This document shows, one piece after another, positions 11,063-23,049 of a DNA stretch of 64,000 bases. Each line of letters opens with the position of its first letter. Position 1 is the first letter of the stretch. The stretch covers positions 62,001 through 126,000 of the forward strand of contig JADDOH010001995.1 of the NCBI GenBank assembly GCA_016648135.1, written 5' to 3'. The DNA is from Agrypnia vestita. Its lineage: Eukaryota; Arthropoda; Insecta; Trichoptera; Phryganeidae. The translations under genes and the position numbers were made by a program. The notes under the pieces were generated by a model that worked only from the letters and a program-made list of their open reading frames with translations, made no database searches and was not told the DNA's origin.

Positions 11063-11294
11063 GATTTTTTAATCTAATATAGTGGTGAAAACAAAGTAAT
11101 TTGTGTTTTATTTTGATACTATAAAGGTTTCAAATTGTTCAATGAACTGCCAGAAAATATGAAAGAAGTAACTAGTCCTACAACTTTTCGTAGGTTAAGT
11201 GCAAAACGTGTGAAATATAAGTTTAATGTACATACGATCATGTTATGTTATTTAATATTTATGTACTTGGTGTAAAAATGTACTTTTTACAACT

Positions 11295-12465
11295 AAATAA
11301 TAGTATACAAATAAAAATTTGTTAATTGTTTTTTTATGAACTTACATTATTTTTCCCCTTTCCTAGTTCATAAAACTTTGAATTCAATATTGAAAAAAAA
11401 TACCATCGAAAAATTTATGTGATCTTTCATATTAAAACTTAAACCATTAAATTTAGCCATTAAACCCTCAATCAGACCTACAAATAATACCGCCCTTCGG
11501 CGATTATTATTATTAACTTGTTTTAAATGGTTTGATTCCTGGATTCATTGAACATTCAATTCAACATTAATATTGTTATATTATAATCTAATTGTATTCT
11601 TATAATATCAAAATGTAAATAAATCAATAACAGTGAAAAGATTGATAAATATAATTTATCAAACTATAGATATATTCATAAAAACTTCAAAATCATATAA
11701 TATTCATAAAATCATAAATAGTGTATAACGTTCATAAAATATTTATACTTTGCACTCTAATGTCACTCTAGGACCATCTATTAGGGTCAGTAATGACTTG
11801 TTGTTGTTTTTTTTTGTTAAAAAATAAATAAAATGATTTGAAGGCTGAAAATAATGTCGTACAGCAGGTATACATAAAAACAAGTTGGTCAAAAAAGTAA
11901 TTGCTCTTTGAAATGTTTAGTTTATAATTTATCCTGAAGGAGGAAGGGTGATTTTGAAACCGGTTGGTGTTACCAAAAATATAGTGCATTAAACCAAGTG
12001 AATTTTCTTTCTTGTAGGCATCTATTTTTAAATAATAAAATAGATAAATCAATATTTAACTCATGGCATTGCATAGCCAGTCACTAACGAATCTGTTGTT
12101 AGTGTGTATTTTTTTATTATTGCAGTATAGTAGGACTTATATTTGTTGAATGTGTAATTAATTTATAAATAGGAAATTAAATAATATTAAAAATGTCTCT
12201 GTAGAAGCCCTGTATCAGCTAAAACTAGTGGGTGAAGAAAATTAATTTTTGTGAACAGTATATTTCATATTATTTATAGAATTATCATTATCAATTATTA
12301 AATTTGCATGCAGTTTACACATCAACACACCTCCCCCGTGTACTTAATCACTACCATGTGTCAACTGACGTTAAGCGCGTTGTTGCATTACTGTCTAGCG
12401 GGAAGCGGTCATATAAGTTTATCTCTTTCTCGCAAGAACCGCGATAACGCACACATTGAATATAC
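11295..12465. other. AT-rich intergenic sequence
   Basis: No gene or clear repeat; AT-rich throughout. Confidence 0.45.
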
Positions 12466-12694
12466 TAGGGGCGTGCAATGAAAACAAGAAGCATGACGTT
12501 TTTCTATGCATATTTTTTGAAAAGAAACCGAAATAAGAAATACGTATATCTCGTAATTTTCCTATCACAATAATTAACATATTATTCAGATTTTGATATT
12601 TCATAATATTCTGCCAGATAAATATTTAATTTCGATTTTTTTCCAAATATATCTTTAAATAAGTCATGCTTCTTGTTCTCACTGCACGCCCCTA
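12466..12694. mobile_element. hAT-type MITE with 8-bp TSD
   Basis: TAGGGGCGTGCAATGAAAAC at the left end and its near-complement at the right form TIRs of about 33 bp. The flanks GAATATAC (12458-12465) and GAATATGC (12695-12702) match at 7 of 8 bases. An 8-bp TSD and a YAGGG-type end are typical of hAT elements. At 229 bp with no ORF it is non-autonomous. Confidence 0.75.
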
Positions 12695-12702
12695 GAATAT
12701 GC

Positions 12703-13505
12703 ATTCCTAAAGTGAAACACAATGTTTCCTCTAAGATATGCGGGTGTGTTGTATATTTTGAAATAAATATTTATTAATATTTATTATTATTAATTAACGC
12801 CCTATAGGACTTTTACAATACATAGGTTTAGTGTACATTAACATAATAGGTATATAGTTTAGAGAAGAGAAAAAAAAACATAATACATGTAAACATAGTC
12901 ATGAAGAAGTGAGAAGAAAATACTTAGAATACAGATACAAACAAATAATGATAAATATATATTGCGAAACCATAATTAAAGTTGGTCTTAATAGACCGAT
13001 AATTGACCAAAATTTTCTTGACTATTCACTTATTCGACTCTAATGAGATGAAGCGTCAAAAATGGGTCGGTATATTGTGCAATTAACGTATAAATAATTA
13101 CTTTAGAATTAGATTTGTAGTTTTTTACGAGCCATACTAAACTTTTTTGTACAAATTTACTGCTCAGATGAGTTTACAGTTATAGCACTCATAACAGAAC
13201 AATGAAATAGAACATTGGTGACATGCCCAAGAATCGACCTGTGCCTTGCCACATTTTATTTCCACCCGTAGCAAGTCTGAGAGGAATTATTATAGGACCC
13301 AGATTGAAGGCACCCCAGGGGTGGGAACTCGTAAACGCTACAAACAAAAATACGTAAGCACAATAGGGTGGGTAGAAAAAAATATTTTTTTTTACTGCTA
13401 TAAATTAATATATAATATCATATAATAATAAATAAAATAAACGCGTGGAAAAATTGTCTACTTTAATAATTTAATCAAAATAAGTAATATTTTAAATCTG
13501 TTCGG
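12703..13505. other. AT-rich intergenic sequence
   Basis: Nothing coding. CCAAGAATCGACCTGTGCC at 13227-13245 is echoed by CCAAGAGCAGACCTGTGCC at about 40537, a short dispersed motif probably from LINE-associated sequence. Confidence 0.4.
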
Positions 13506-13509
13506 ATAT

Positions 13510-13800
13510 CCTAAAGAAAGGAGTGCTGAGATGGTTTGGTCATAGACATAGAACGTATGAGCGAAAAAAGGATGGTTAAGAAAATATATGGGGCGAGTTG
13601 AAGGCAGCAGGAATAGAGGACGTTCGCGAAAGACCTGGCATGATCAAATACTAAAAATATTGGAGGATGGCCCTGTTAAACAATGAATGGTTGTATGAAT
13701 GTAGCCGAAGAAAAAGCGGTGTGGCAAGATATAAGAATATGGCGTTCTATCCTTTCTGCCTGCTCCTGCGGGGAAACAGCGTGATGGTTAGTTAATTAGA
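13510..13800 (+). pseudogene. LINE 3' tail, degenerate
   Basis: The plus strand carries LRWFGH, a broken ERMSE region, RERPGMI (from GRPRKTW), LEDGPV and WRSILSA remnants, ending in the TGATGGTTAGTTAATTAG tail. It has several frameshifts and is shorter than the 40000 copy. Same family as 3591-3925. Confidence 0.7.
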
Positions 13801-14015
13801 TTTTAAATTTGTTAGTTACTTGTCATAGTGATTTTTTGGGAATGATATAATAAGAGAGGTTTTCCGTTGCCTTGTCTTATGGATTTTTCTGTAGCGGTCA
13901 TCTTCCCTATAGAAAAATATAGCGCAACCGATGTAAAATAAAATATCAATAATATTTTAGTTTATTTTACTTCAATAATAATAAAGTAATATAAAAATCT
14001 AATAAATTTCGTAAA

Positions 14016-14518
14016 TCTATATATATATAAAGAAACCCGTGTTTCCCTATCCGCCAAGTTTTCTCCACAACCAGCCACAATCACCCACCGATGGTTATGG
14101 TGGTGGATAGCCCTTGGTGTCACATCGAAAATATGCGAGTTTGGTGGGGGTGGCTATGCGTTGGTGGGAGTGGGTGAAAATGTACTTTCTGGCACATTGT
14201 TTTGTTATGGAAAGGCCGCAAATGCTTCAGATTGTTTCAAAATAGGCGCGCCGAATGTGTCGGTGAGTCTAGAAGGTTCCGGAAAAACCTCCTCTAGAAA
14301 GTTCTGGAAGGAGAAGGTTCCAGAAAATTCCCAAAAGTTCTATAAGTTTCTAAACTGAGTGGCGGAATGTGTCGGTGTGTCTAGAAGGTTCCTGTACATT
14401 CGATAAATTTCTTGAAAGTTCTGGAAGGCGAATGTTCTAGAAGGTTCGCGAAAGTTCTATGACGATTCAAACAGTGAACTAAAAATCTACGCGTGCGAAG
14501 CCGCGCGGGCACAGCTAG
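14016..14518 (+). mobile_element. Non-autonomous Helitron
   Basis: Starts TCTATATATATATAAAG after an A (14015) and ends with a GC-rich hairpin region (GCGTGCGAAGCCGCGCGG) followed by CACAGCTAG and a T (14519). The TC...CTAG ends, 3' subterminal hairpin and A|T insertion site are the diagnostic Helitron features. The interior has short degenerate subrepeats (GTCTAGAAGGTTCC twice, GTTCTGGAAGG twice) and no Rep/helicase gene. Confidence 0.8.
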
Positions 14519-14519
14519 T

Positions 14520-15617
14520 TTTTGTAAAATTTAAATCAATCGATTAAAAAAAAACATCGTTTTTCTTATATTTAGAGGAGGCAACTTTTTCGCGTTTTTT
14601 AGACCCACCCTAACGTACAGCCCGTTGCGGGGTTATGGACCTTCAAATTGCAACCACCTCCGCCGGCCGCGCCGCGCTGCCGTTAACGAAATCTCTTCTT
14701 TAATTATTATTATCCGCAATAAAATCCCTTACGGGCCGAGTTTACTGCATCGCGGCGCGCTCGCTGCGGGGCGGGTGTGGCTGCTAATTGCCCTTGACTG
14801 TTGGGTCCGACATTTGATATTTACTCCGGGTGCGGCCGGTCTTGGAGCGAAAAAATAAATTAACTACCCCCGAGCGACCACTACTTATTTACAGGAAGTC
14901 CGGTTAAACCCTTTCAAGACTGGAGGGTACGAATATGCCGAAGATGCCTCACTGCGATACCTCGCGGTCGCGGTTTCAGCTCGCTACTTCGATGTCGATA
15001 CTCGCTATTTACACGGATGGCGGTGCGAACATGGCGGTTCAGTCGCACCTCGATGTCGTAACACCTTTGCTGATTATTGCAGCTCATCCGTTAAGTTAAA
15101 ACTAGAGAAATGTAATTCATATGTAAACATTAAAGTAAGAACCTAAACATTTTATTGACTTCTTTTTAGTTTTCACTAAAATTCCTAGTAGAATCACCAA
15201 ATAATAACAATAAATAGTTAATGTTTATTTGACAGTTTAAAAGATACCTACAGCGATTGTGACACGAACAATACGGGATAAATGATAATGACGCCTCTTC
15301 CAATTAGCTCCATTCATTTTATACTATTTTTCAAATAAAAAAGGCTTAGGCGAATTTGACCAATCACTAGCCAGATCACATCGCTAAAAACAAAATATTT
15401 TGTTTTCACGTAAGCATCGAGATAAACCTCCATGCAGGCCGCAATGTATCGCAGTAAGGTATCTTTCAGAATGTGCGTTTATTTTTTATGATTTTAACTA
15501 TTTTTAAATTATTTTTTATGATTTTAACTCAATTTTACCGAAATTGGACCTCAAAATTCTCTCTCCTCTAAAATTTTGTTTTTGCATATAAACCCTTTTT
15601 AAAGAGACGCCTTCAAA
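14520..15617. other. Intergenic sequence with GC-rich island
   Basis: Positions 14610-15060 are CpG-rich and unlike their flanks, with no long ORF of believable composition. This is a candidate conserved regulatory block. The rest is AT-rich. Confidence 0.35.
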
Positions 15618-15629
15618 TATATTTTTGTC

Positions 15630-15845
15630 CTGTTGTATTATGCTATAATTTTTTGGTTATTCATTATAAATATAATTAAACTAATTAACTTTTTTTATCA
15701 CCACTAAATTTTTTTGGTTAAACCAACCGGACGTTCCTTCGTCAGGGTTTTAAGTATACCCTGACGAAGGAACGCTGTTTCCGAAACCGGTTGGTTAAAA
15801 AAAAAATTAGTGGTGATAAACAAAGTTAATTAGTTTAATTGTATT
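15630..15845. mobile_element. Retrozyme-like hammerhead element with 12-bp TSD
   Basis: Flanked by TATATTTTTGTC at 15618-15629 and 15846-15857. Inverted arms (about 15667-15747 and 15759-15845) meet at a short spacer. The right arm holds a full hammerhead-like core; the left arm has lost about 14 nt, namely the distal half of stem II and GAAA. Both arms carry the AGTGGTGATAAACAAAGTTA-type outer box shared with the Penelope copies. Confidence 0.75.
15761..15792 (+). ncRNA. Hammerhead-like ribozyme
   Basis: CTGACGA (15761-15767), unpaired A, stem II GGAA/UUCC (15769-15772 with 15779-15782), GAAA (15783-15786), palindrome ACCGGT (15786-15791), U17, predicted cleavage after 15792. Stem I: CCA upstream pairs with GGU downstream. 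Confidence 0.6.
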
Positions 15846-15857
15846 TATATTTTTGTC

Positions 15858-17289
15858 GCACAAAAGTTTATATATATGTAGTGGTATAATATTTCTAGGG
15901 AATGATTAAAAAAAATCTCAATATTGTAAAAAAAACACTAAATTTTTAAACCCTCATTTGAGTACAATTTGAATGATGTAAAATTGCATAATATTAACAT
16001 TCTCAATTCTAATATTACCATACACATAGGTACTTCATTTCACAGACATTTTAGTTAACTTCTGATAATTTCAAAGTGCAGTTAGGACTTTAAGCTGTAC
16101 TGATATTTAACTGTAGTCTATTGTACCGATGGTTGCCCATTGAATTCCAATTGAAAATCAGTTACCGATCAACGATTCGGTCAGATACGAATCTCAAATA
16201 ATGGTTATTGTGTAACCAGTTAAAATAACAGTTTTAATCATCACTAGCCCCGATAAGTCTCAGGAAATATTTTCTTTAAAAATAAACACGTAAATAAAAA
16301 ACACAATGACTCAAATAGGAAAACTTTAGTAGGTACCTACTAAAAGAATTTTTTGAAAACAAATTTATTTTTACAATCCCTACATAACATCCATTTTCTT
16401 TATAATAACTTGAACCCATAGAATACATTAAATAAATTGTTTATTAATATATTCTTACATGTTTATTATCTGAGTGTCATGTACCCATTATCCTGTTAGT
16501 GTCTCTAATAAATAAAAAAAAATAATAATAAAAAAAAAATAATAAAAAAAAATGATCACACTACATTGATACACTAAATATACATTTTGTCACGTGTCGT
16601 GCACTTATTTACCGATTTATTAATTAGTAATTGAGTAATAACTTATTAATTAATCACAGACAAGATTAACTTTACACGAATTAAACATAAAGCTATTCTT
16701 TAAAGTATACTATTTTGTAATATATCACTCATGTATTAAAACTTTATTATCGTTATTAACTTTATATATCGCTCGTAGAATATTCAATTATCGCGACAGA
16801 AGTCGCACTGCTATATTTCGCCAGGTACTCCGTTCTATTATCTCACGACTGACCGATCGACTTCGCACCAAACGAACTGTCAAAACACGACTCTACTTCG
16901 CCGCGACGTAGTTTCATTATTTATATTTGCAAAAGCTGGTTTTATCGAACCTCCTAGATTATTCTAGTATTTAAGAGAAGGTTCCCGTCGCTTCTAGGGT
17001 GTTCTAGTCATCTCCGGAAAGTTATAGATAATTATATACTATTCTAGGATAGTTTCGATCTTACTGTCATCATTCACAAATTATGAAGGATTGTATACGT
17101 AATCTCTTTTGCCATTACGTTACCATAAGAATGTTGCTATAGCAGGCCGAAGACACTTGTAATTGAGGTAGTGGGCTGAGTTAAATAATAATGTATTATT
17201 TTTTATGTATTTTGTGGCCAGTATTCTGTCAGTATCTCTAAAAATAAAATACCTACATTAAAATAAATAAAAGTGATAAATAATTATAA
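15858..17289. other. AT-rich intergenic sequence
   Basis: Contains an A-rich low-complexity run (16509-16556). Nothing coding is recognised. Confidence 0.45.
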
Positions 17290-17450
17290 CATTATAATTA
17301 ATTAAATGATGGACTGCTGCGAAGCGAGGTTGCAACTAAATTGGGCTGACGCGGAGAGCGAAGCCCAAGACAGGAAAAGTTGCAACGTTTATGAGCAGCA
17401 GGGACCCTGACCCAACAGGATAAGGGGTAGAAGAAGAGGAAAAAGAATCA
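17290..17450 (+). pseudogene. LINE C-terminal relic
   Basis: LNWADAESEAQDRKS, then PNRIRGRRRGKR in another frame, mirrors WTEAAQSAQDREEWRR and PNRTRGRRR of the fragment at 8035-8480. Very short and decayed. Confidence 0.45.
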
Positions 17451-18620
17451 AATGATGCTAGATCGGGGTCTATATGCAGAGTGATCCAATTTTTTTCATT
17501 CTAGTGCGTTAACCTCGCGTGGTTTTTATTACCAACCACATTATACTGATTCAAAACTTTCCCAATTTTTTAATGGGCCTTTGAATGCCGGACTTTGAAG
17601 ATTGGTTTTGTTAGCTAATTTTTAAATTAACATTTCTGGATCACATTCTCATTTTCAAATTCAATTCAAACACAGCTTTATAGCTAGACCGCATTCAAAA
17701 GAATGTGCGCAAAAAATATGTGTGTTGTTACGATGCCATAAATGAACACATAAGAAATTTTTCTAATAAGTAAGTAACCTTTTTTAAACTAAAATATATT
17801 TTTTTATTTGGAATATCATATTGAGGCTTGTAATACGGGCTTGCCAGGCAACTTTTCCCTGCTTTCTTCCCACTGGACAAAGCTAGGGAATGGTCTTTTG
17901 ATTGTGGTCGACCTATAGGAACTCCAATTCGAGGCCTGAATTCATTACTAAAATCGACCATTTAAATTTCCTAAACCTTTTTTTGCATTGATCCTTAACT
18001 GTACAAATGATTCTGGTTACTGTGTCACCGAAATTTTTGGAGAAACTCATACAATTTAATAGTGTAAAATTTTTTTAAGGAAGAAATCCCTCTTTTTTAA
18101 AACGCTTTTGTATAGAATGTGTTAGGAGAGAACGAAAAAAACACTTCTGGCAAAATAGAGTGCAAACAAAATGGAAAGCAAAGTTAGTTAAAACTGACTG
18201 ACAAAGTTAGAGACAGTTGTGTCAACTTTGATTGTAGTTGTGCGACGATGGTTTAAACTGTGTATCTCGTTTAATCCGTCGCGCGATCTCATTAACATCT
18301 GTCATCAAAGATCCTTTTCAGGCAGGATGCCACACATTTTTTGTCGGGCAACTGATTGTACAGTATATCCTTAACAGGAAAATCAATTTACTTGTACCTC
18401 TATCCGTACTTTTTTGTCGGAAGAAATGGACTTTGCCGCAACCCCAAATGGATTTTTCCATCAGGCAATGTCGACAGTAAATTTGTTTTCTGCGTCTATC
18501 AGGTTTTGATAACTTTTATTTATAACCCACAAGAGAGATGAGTGATGCATTTGGAGTATGGTTTCTTGGATTGTGATACGTTAAGCTGTTGCCGACACTA
18601 TAACGTAAATTAAAAAAAAA
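17451..18620. other. Intergenic sequence with unresolved ORFs
   Basis: Positions 17700-18540 have slightly less AT-rich composition and 60-80-codon ORFs on both strands, but I recognise no domain. A decayed DNA transposon is possible. Confidence 0.3.
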
Positions 18621-18690
18621 AGAGCCATATGGTAGCGTTAGTGATGGACATTGTTACATAGAGAATTATATTATTATATTAATGATTAAT
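18620..18690 (+). repeat. Single unit of the 150-bp satellite-like repeat
   Basis: GAGCCATATGGTAGCGTTAG and GGACATTGTTACATAGAGAA match the three-unit array at 21727-22190. Confidence 0.6.
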
Positions 18691-18778
18691 ACTAATGACG
18701 TACGTGGGGTGTAAAAGCAAAGACATTAATGTCCAAAAAATTAAAAAAACTAACCCATAAAAACTAAGTTTTTACAAT

Positions 18779-19059
18779 ACTCCCTTTCTCATTTTCGGGT
18801 TTCGTGTCTACCAGATGCGTCGGAGTATTTTCATATAACTTATTCAGTTGTATGAAAAAACCATTAAAAATTTGAAAAATCCAAAATTATACCATAATTA
18901 TTATTTTTTTTAACGAAAATTTAATAGATCTTCTTCGCCACGAGTCCGCTTGCAAAGTTTCAGCTCGATTGGATCACGGGAAAAGGGTTAAAAATGGATC
19001 CAAAGTTTTTTCGTCAGACAAGCAAGCGATCAGACGCCGCGAGTTAAAAGAAAGGGAGT
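18779..19059. mobile_element. MITE with ACTCCCTTT termini
   Basis: ACTCCCTTT (18779-18787) and AAAGGGAGT (19051-19059) are inverted and flanked by TA. An inverted-orientation relative at 47456-47848 shares GTTGTATGAAAAAACCATTA, GTTTCAGCTCG and GACAAGCAAGC-like blocks. Non-coding. Confidence 0.65.
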
Positions 19060-19548
19060 AAAAATGTTTTAAATGCAGTCACCGAGGATTACTAATTAAG
19101 AATGTACTGAATTCTAGATTTTATGTTTCTATCCTTTCCTAAATTATCTCTCCTATAAATTTATAGGCTATATTTCCTATGAAATCTCGAATTCAGTACA
19201 TTTTACATTAGTAATTCTCGATTACTGCATTCAAAGTGTTTATGGATGCTGGTGCCTTTACTTTTATATTCCCATAAAGGATATGACGTTATTCATTGAC
19301 CTATAAAATAGACACGTTATTTCCATACTTCAAAATAAGAATTCAAAAAGAGAACAAATCACATAATCAAGTAATCACGTAAAAATCAGGTAATTTGAAG
19401 TCACGGTGATTAAAATAACATACTCATTCTTACAATAGTGTATACTCTGTTCCTTTTTAACCGGGACTTTTTTTCGGCGTAGTTCTCGCAGTCGGCGTTT
19501 TGTTTCGGTCCGTTCACGCTTGTAACGTATCCATAGTTTAATATAACA
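19060..19548. other. AT-rich intergenic sequence
   Basis: GAATTCAGTACATT-type blocks form an imperfect inverted pair (about 19100-19135 and 19185-19205). No gene. Confidence 0.35.
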
Positions 19549-20204
19549 CTAGCTGTACGTACCCGGCGTTGCTCGGATTATGGATTAATTTGAAAATAAA
19601 TTTATGGGGAGGAAACAAAGCATTGATTCGAAAGGTATAGATTTGCATCGAAAATATATCCGGGGGAGGAGAAAAGGTAAAAGGGGAGGGAGGAAATATA
19701 GCTTATGTTACCCGCCGAGACCTAAAGAAAAAGTTTCCAAATTTTAAGTCCGATCTGACAAACGGTACAGATTGGCATCGAAAATATATCAGCGGAGGGG
19801 AAGGGATAAAAAAAATAGGGGGGAAATGCCGCATATGTTACCCGCCGATTCCTTAAGAATAAGCTTCCAAATTTTAAGTCCGATCGGTCAAACTATACAG
19901 ATTTGCATCGAAAATAAATCAGGAGAGGGGAAGGGTTAAAATAATAGGTGGGAAATGTCACCTATGTTACCCGCCGAGTCTTAAAGAATAAGTTTACAAA
20001 TTTTGAGTCCGATCGGCCAAACGGTACAGATTTGCATCGAAAATATGTAAGGGGGAGAGGAAGGGGTATGAGAATAGGGGGGAAATGTTGCCTATGTTAC
20101 CAGCCGGGTCTCAAAGCATAAGTATGCAAAATTTGAATCGAATCGGACGGTGTGGATTTGTATAGACAGACAGACAGTCAGACATTGACTTCTATAGGTA
20201 TAGA
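19549..20204 (-). mobile_element. Non-autonomous Helitron with tandem array
   Basis: On the minus strand it begins TCTATACCTATAGAAGTC (20204) and ends GTACAGCTAG (19549), inserted between A and T. The interior is about four tandem units of about 131 bp, each with GCATCGAAAATATATC, a purine-rich run, TATGTTACCCGCCG and AATTTTGAGTCCGATC. A GACA microsatellite lies near the 5' end. A second copy is at 53800-54345. Confidence 0.75.
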
Positions 20205-20349
20205 TTGACGTTATTAGTTTAAATTTTAATTAAACTTAATTAAATATCGATTTACATCCTGCGCTAGCTAATACATGACCTACACTTTGACAAGGTCTTT
20301 GAAAATTATAATCCAAATTGATACAATTGGATTTTGGTCAATTTTTGGG

Positions 20350-20895
20350 TAAACTTAATATTTATTTATTTACTTATTTATCTTAATAATTTAGTTCCAC
20401 GCATAATGTGTTGTGTGGGCTAACATATGATCTCACTTAGACATTGCATTCCATCTAATCATTTAAAAGTTTTTAAAATAAATTTTTTGCACTCCCTCCT
20501 TATATGCTCCATTATTTTGAATTTCCTTTGGCAGGCTATCGAAGATTTTTATACCTTAATACATCATACAATTATGTGAGGTGTTTTTCTTTTTCTTTGG
20601 CAGTCTTATGTTGTCGCTTCCTCTTTTATTGAATGAAAATCCTTATTCAGATTCATTCTGTCATCAAAGTATTTGGATACTAATCCATGTTTAATTTTAA
20701 ATATTTGCACCATTACATTATATATTATTCTTTGATTTACAGTTTCCAGTCCTAGGGCATTCAACATTTTTGTTATTTTAGTTATCCTATTACACTTCAG
20801 TATTATGCGCATCGCTCTGTTTTGCACTATTTGTAGTTTCTTTAGCATTCCTTCGTTGCTTATAAATAATATACTGGAACAATAATCTATGTGCG
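20350..20895 (-). pseudogene. LINE RT C-terminal fragment (Jockey/CR1-like)
   Basis: The minus strand reads HIDYCSSILFISNEG then LKKLQIVQNRAMRIILKCNR, followed by LGLETVNQRIIYN and, after stops, IFDSLPKEIQNN. This is the classic C-terminal RT region of Jockey/CR1-type LINEs. The 3' end has an AAATA microsatellite at about 20358-20385. It is 5'-truncated at about 20895. Confidence 0.8.
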
Positions 20896-20899
20896 AGAG

Positions 20900-21726
20900 A
20901 ATTATAGTTTTGTATATTTGCGGGTAAAAGTCCCCCGCAGTAGTGAATGTTCTAGAACAGCGGCCGTCTCGTTATGCAGCGCTGTACTCAGTCGCCAGAA
21001 ACTCATTACGCCATTCTGGATGAACTATTTCGGTTTAAACATCGCGCTCATTCGCTGTAATTGTAATTGTTCACTTTTTGTTTTTCTTGGCTGCACAGAT
21101 GCTCCTGCGCCCGGCCTCTTTTGTTTTATTTCTACGTCACTATTTTCCGACGATTTAACTCGCGTCGTTGTCTGGTGGCGTCGTTTTAGGTTACGTCATT
21201 CTGTATTTTAATGAAGATTACCAACAGGTTGTTCGCGATCCTAACAGATAGTCCTAGTGCGATATTAAAGCATAATGCAAAAACAGGATAACGTTAAATG
21301 CAGTCTTTTCGTAAAATATTTTTTTGGTTTAGAAATTAGAAACGCCGTGGAAAACACTGTCACGAGACGCTCAATTAAGAAAAACCACATATTTCACGAT
21401 TTTTTTCCGACCAATCTAGAAAAGTCTTAAAATATTTGGAACACACGTGAATATACCAGAAACTTCTAAAACTCGAAAAATTATTCTACAAAGTTGCGCG
21501 AATACGTAACCTAAAAATTAAAGGTCAAAAATTTAATCGCCCGCAAAAAAATAAAATTGACATATGAAAATTAATATTTCGAAGTATCTCGCTTTAAAGT
21601 GAAGATTTAAAAAAATGTATATTTAATATTTATACACATTAAATAATTTCCAAATGTATTTTAATCTATTTTTATTTTATATATCTATTTTTATTTTAAT
21701 CTATTTGTATTTTTATCTGTTTTTTT
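20900..21726. other. Intergenic sequence; GC-rich patch 20920-21210
   Basis: Positions 20920-21210 contain a 106-codon ORF whose product I do not recognise, together with CpG-rich, TAATTGTAATTG-containing sequence. It could be regulatory. The remainder is AT-rich. Confidence 0.3.
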
Positions 21727-22190
21727 TAGCTGTCAATGGAAAACATGATAGCACTGTACGGCAGAACTATAAAATATAAATAGATAGCTCATTATTATTT
21801 GAGCCATATGATAGCGTTAGTGACGGACATTGTTACACAGATAATTATATATTTTGATTAAAGTTTTAATTTTTTAGCTGTCAATGGAAAACATGATAGC
21901 ACTGTACGGCAGAACTACGGCAGAACTATACAATATAAATAGAGAGCTCATTATTATTTGAGCCATATGATAGCGTTAGTGACGGACATTGTTACACAGA
22001 GAATTATATATTTTGATTAATGTTTTAATTTTTTAGCTGTCAATGGAAAACATGATAGCACTCTACGGCAGAACATACATACAATATAAATAGATAGCTC
22101 ATTATTATTTGAGCCATATGGTAGCGTTATTGATGGACATTGTTACACAAAGAATAATATATTTTGATTAATGATTAGGTATTACCAATG
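21727..22190 (+). repeat. Three-unit tandem repeat, about 150 bp
   Basis: Units start TAGCTGTCAATGGAAAACAT at about 21729, 21877 and 22034. Each continues with GATAGCACTGTACGGCAGAA, TATAAATAGATAGCTCA and GAGCCATATGATAGCG. The second unit has an extra ACTACGGCAGA. A solo partial unit is at 18620-18690. Confidence 0.85.
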
Positions 22191-23000
22191 ACATCTGCGA
22201 TACAGTAATGGATGGATAACAGTATGTAATATAATTATTAAGTCAGTGTTTTCCTTTTTATTTAATAGCAATTTTTAAATCATACCAATTTTAAAACGGA
22301 ACGATGTCAGCTATTGGATGGGAAGTTACGGACATTCGAAATAATTATCATTGGGGATAATTCTACAAACGCAGGTATAGGTAATAGGTAGGTACACCAT
22401 CTTTAAAACTTCCGCACATCAAGCCTAGTGTGAAAGTTTTAAGGACGTTGTAGTACCTACCTGACGCATTTCACGACTTTTTGACTCAATTTCGAACTCG
22501 AACAAAGTGAAATTCGTTGTGCACACATGCACGCCCGTACACGAGCGGGACAGACACACCTGTGTGTGCCTTATCGCTTATTATTCATGCAGGAAGAACC
22601 GAATCCGTCGCGCAAGAACAAACTTGTTCGCCCACTCGTCCGAGCGCCTCGGGAGCCGCCTGTCCGAACTGCCGCACGCACGAACGTCTGCACCCGTCTC
22701 GCTCTGTTTCGCGAGAAAGGAAAGAAACGCAGTGACAGTCGTTCTAAGCTGTTCGCGAACAAAATATAAACGGCCCCGGCATTTCGAATTTCGACTGATT
22801 CTCGATTATCCGCTTATTTGTCGAAATATTATCGAAACGGATGGAATTTGATAGAGAAAATAGCATAAGACGGGCCTTATGCATCGGGTGGTTATTAAGG
22901 GTTTTCAATATGATTCAAAAGTGAAATAATGTAATATATATTTATATTTTCATAATTAATATAAATAAATATGTATATACTTTGCTATCAACACCTATTT
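22191..23000. other. Intergenic sequence; GC-rich island 22490-22800
   Basis: The island carries ACACACCTGTGTGTG (E-box), CTTATCGCTTATTATTCATG and a TATA-like ATATAAACGGCC. Overlapping ORFs exist in all frames, as expected of CpG-rich sequence. It may be an enhancer or a distal promoter/first exon; I cannot decide. Confidence 0.35.
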
Positions 23001-23018
23001 TTTGAGTATACCAACATG

Positions 23019-23045
23019 TTTCGGGGCTAATTCATAAGAATACAC
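23019..23045 (-). ncRNA. Decayed hammerhead-like motif of a Penelope copy
   Basis: Minus strand: GGCCCC-type stem II half, GAAA (23022-23019), then CATGTTGG and the downstream AGGTGTTGATAGCAAAGT box. The CUGANGA part is mutated to CTTATGA. It belongs to the Penelope copy at 24830-25275, from which it is separated only by the pogo-like insertion. Confidence 0.5.
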
Positions 23046-23049
23046 GGTA

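Larger units (their letters stand above)
10859..11112. mobile_element. Retrozyme-like hammerhead element, 91-bp perfect palindrome
   Basis: An insertion flanked by a perfect 13-bp direct repeat, TTGATACTATAAA (10846-10858 and 11113-11125), inside a LINE fragment. Apart from a 64-nt tail on the left, it is an inverted repeat of two identical 91-nt arms (10923-11013 and 11024-11114, just entering the TSD) around a 10-nt spacer. Each arm carries a complete hammerhead-like core in opposite orientation. The exact identity of the arms indicates a very young copy or gene conversion between arms. Confidence 0.8.
10800..11290 (+). pseudogene. LINE RT C-terminal fragment split by hammerhead element
   Basis: The plus strand gives KLAGTQNS up to 10858. 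After removal of the inserted element and one target-site copy it continues in frame as YYKGFKLFNELPENMKEVTS, a known C-terminal pattern of Jockey/CR1-type LINEs. An in-frame TGA lies at the junction. This fragment is the target that defines the 10859-11112 insertion. Confidence 0.6.

Noticed and set aside
17728..17961. 77-codon minus-strand ORF as a transposase piece
   Set aside because: The composition is plausible but I could not match any transposase motif.
22507..22851. 114-codon ORF in the GC-rich island
   Set aside because: Competing ORFs of similar size exist in all frames and the composition is typical of CpG-rich non-coding DNA; no homology recognised.
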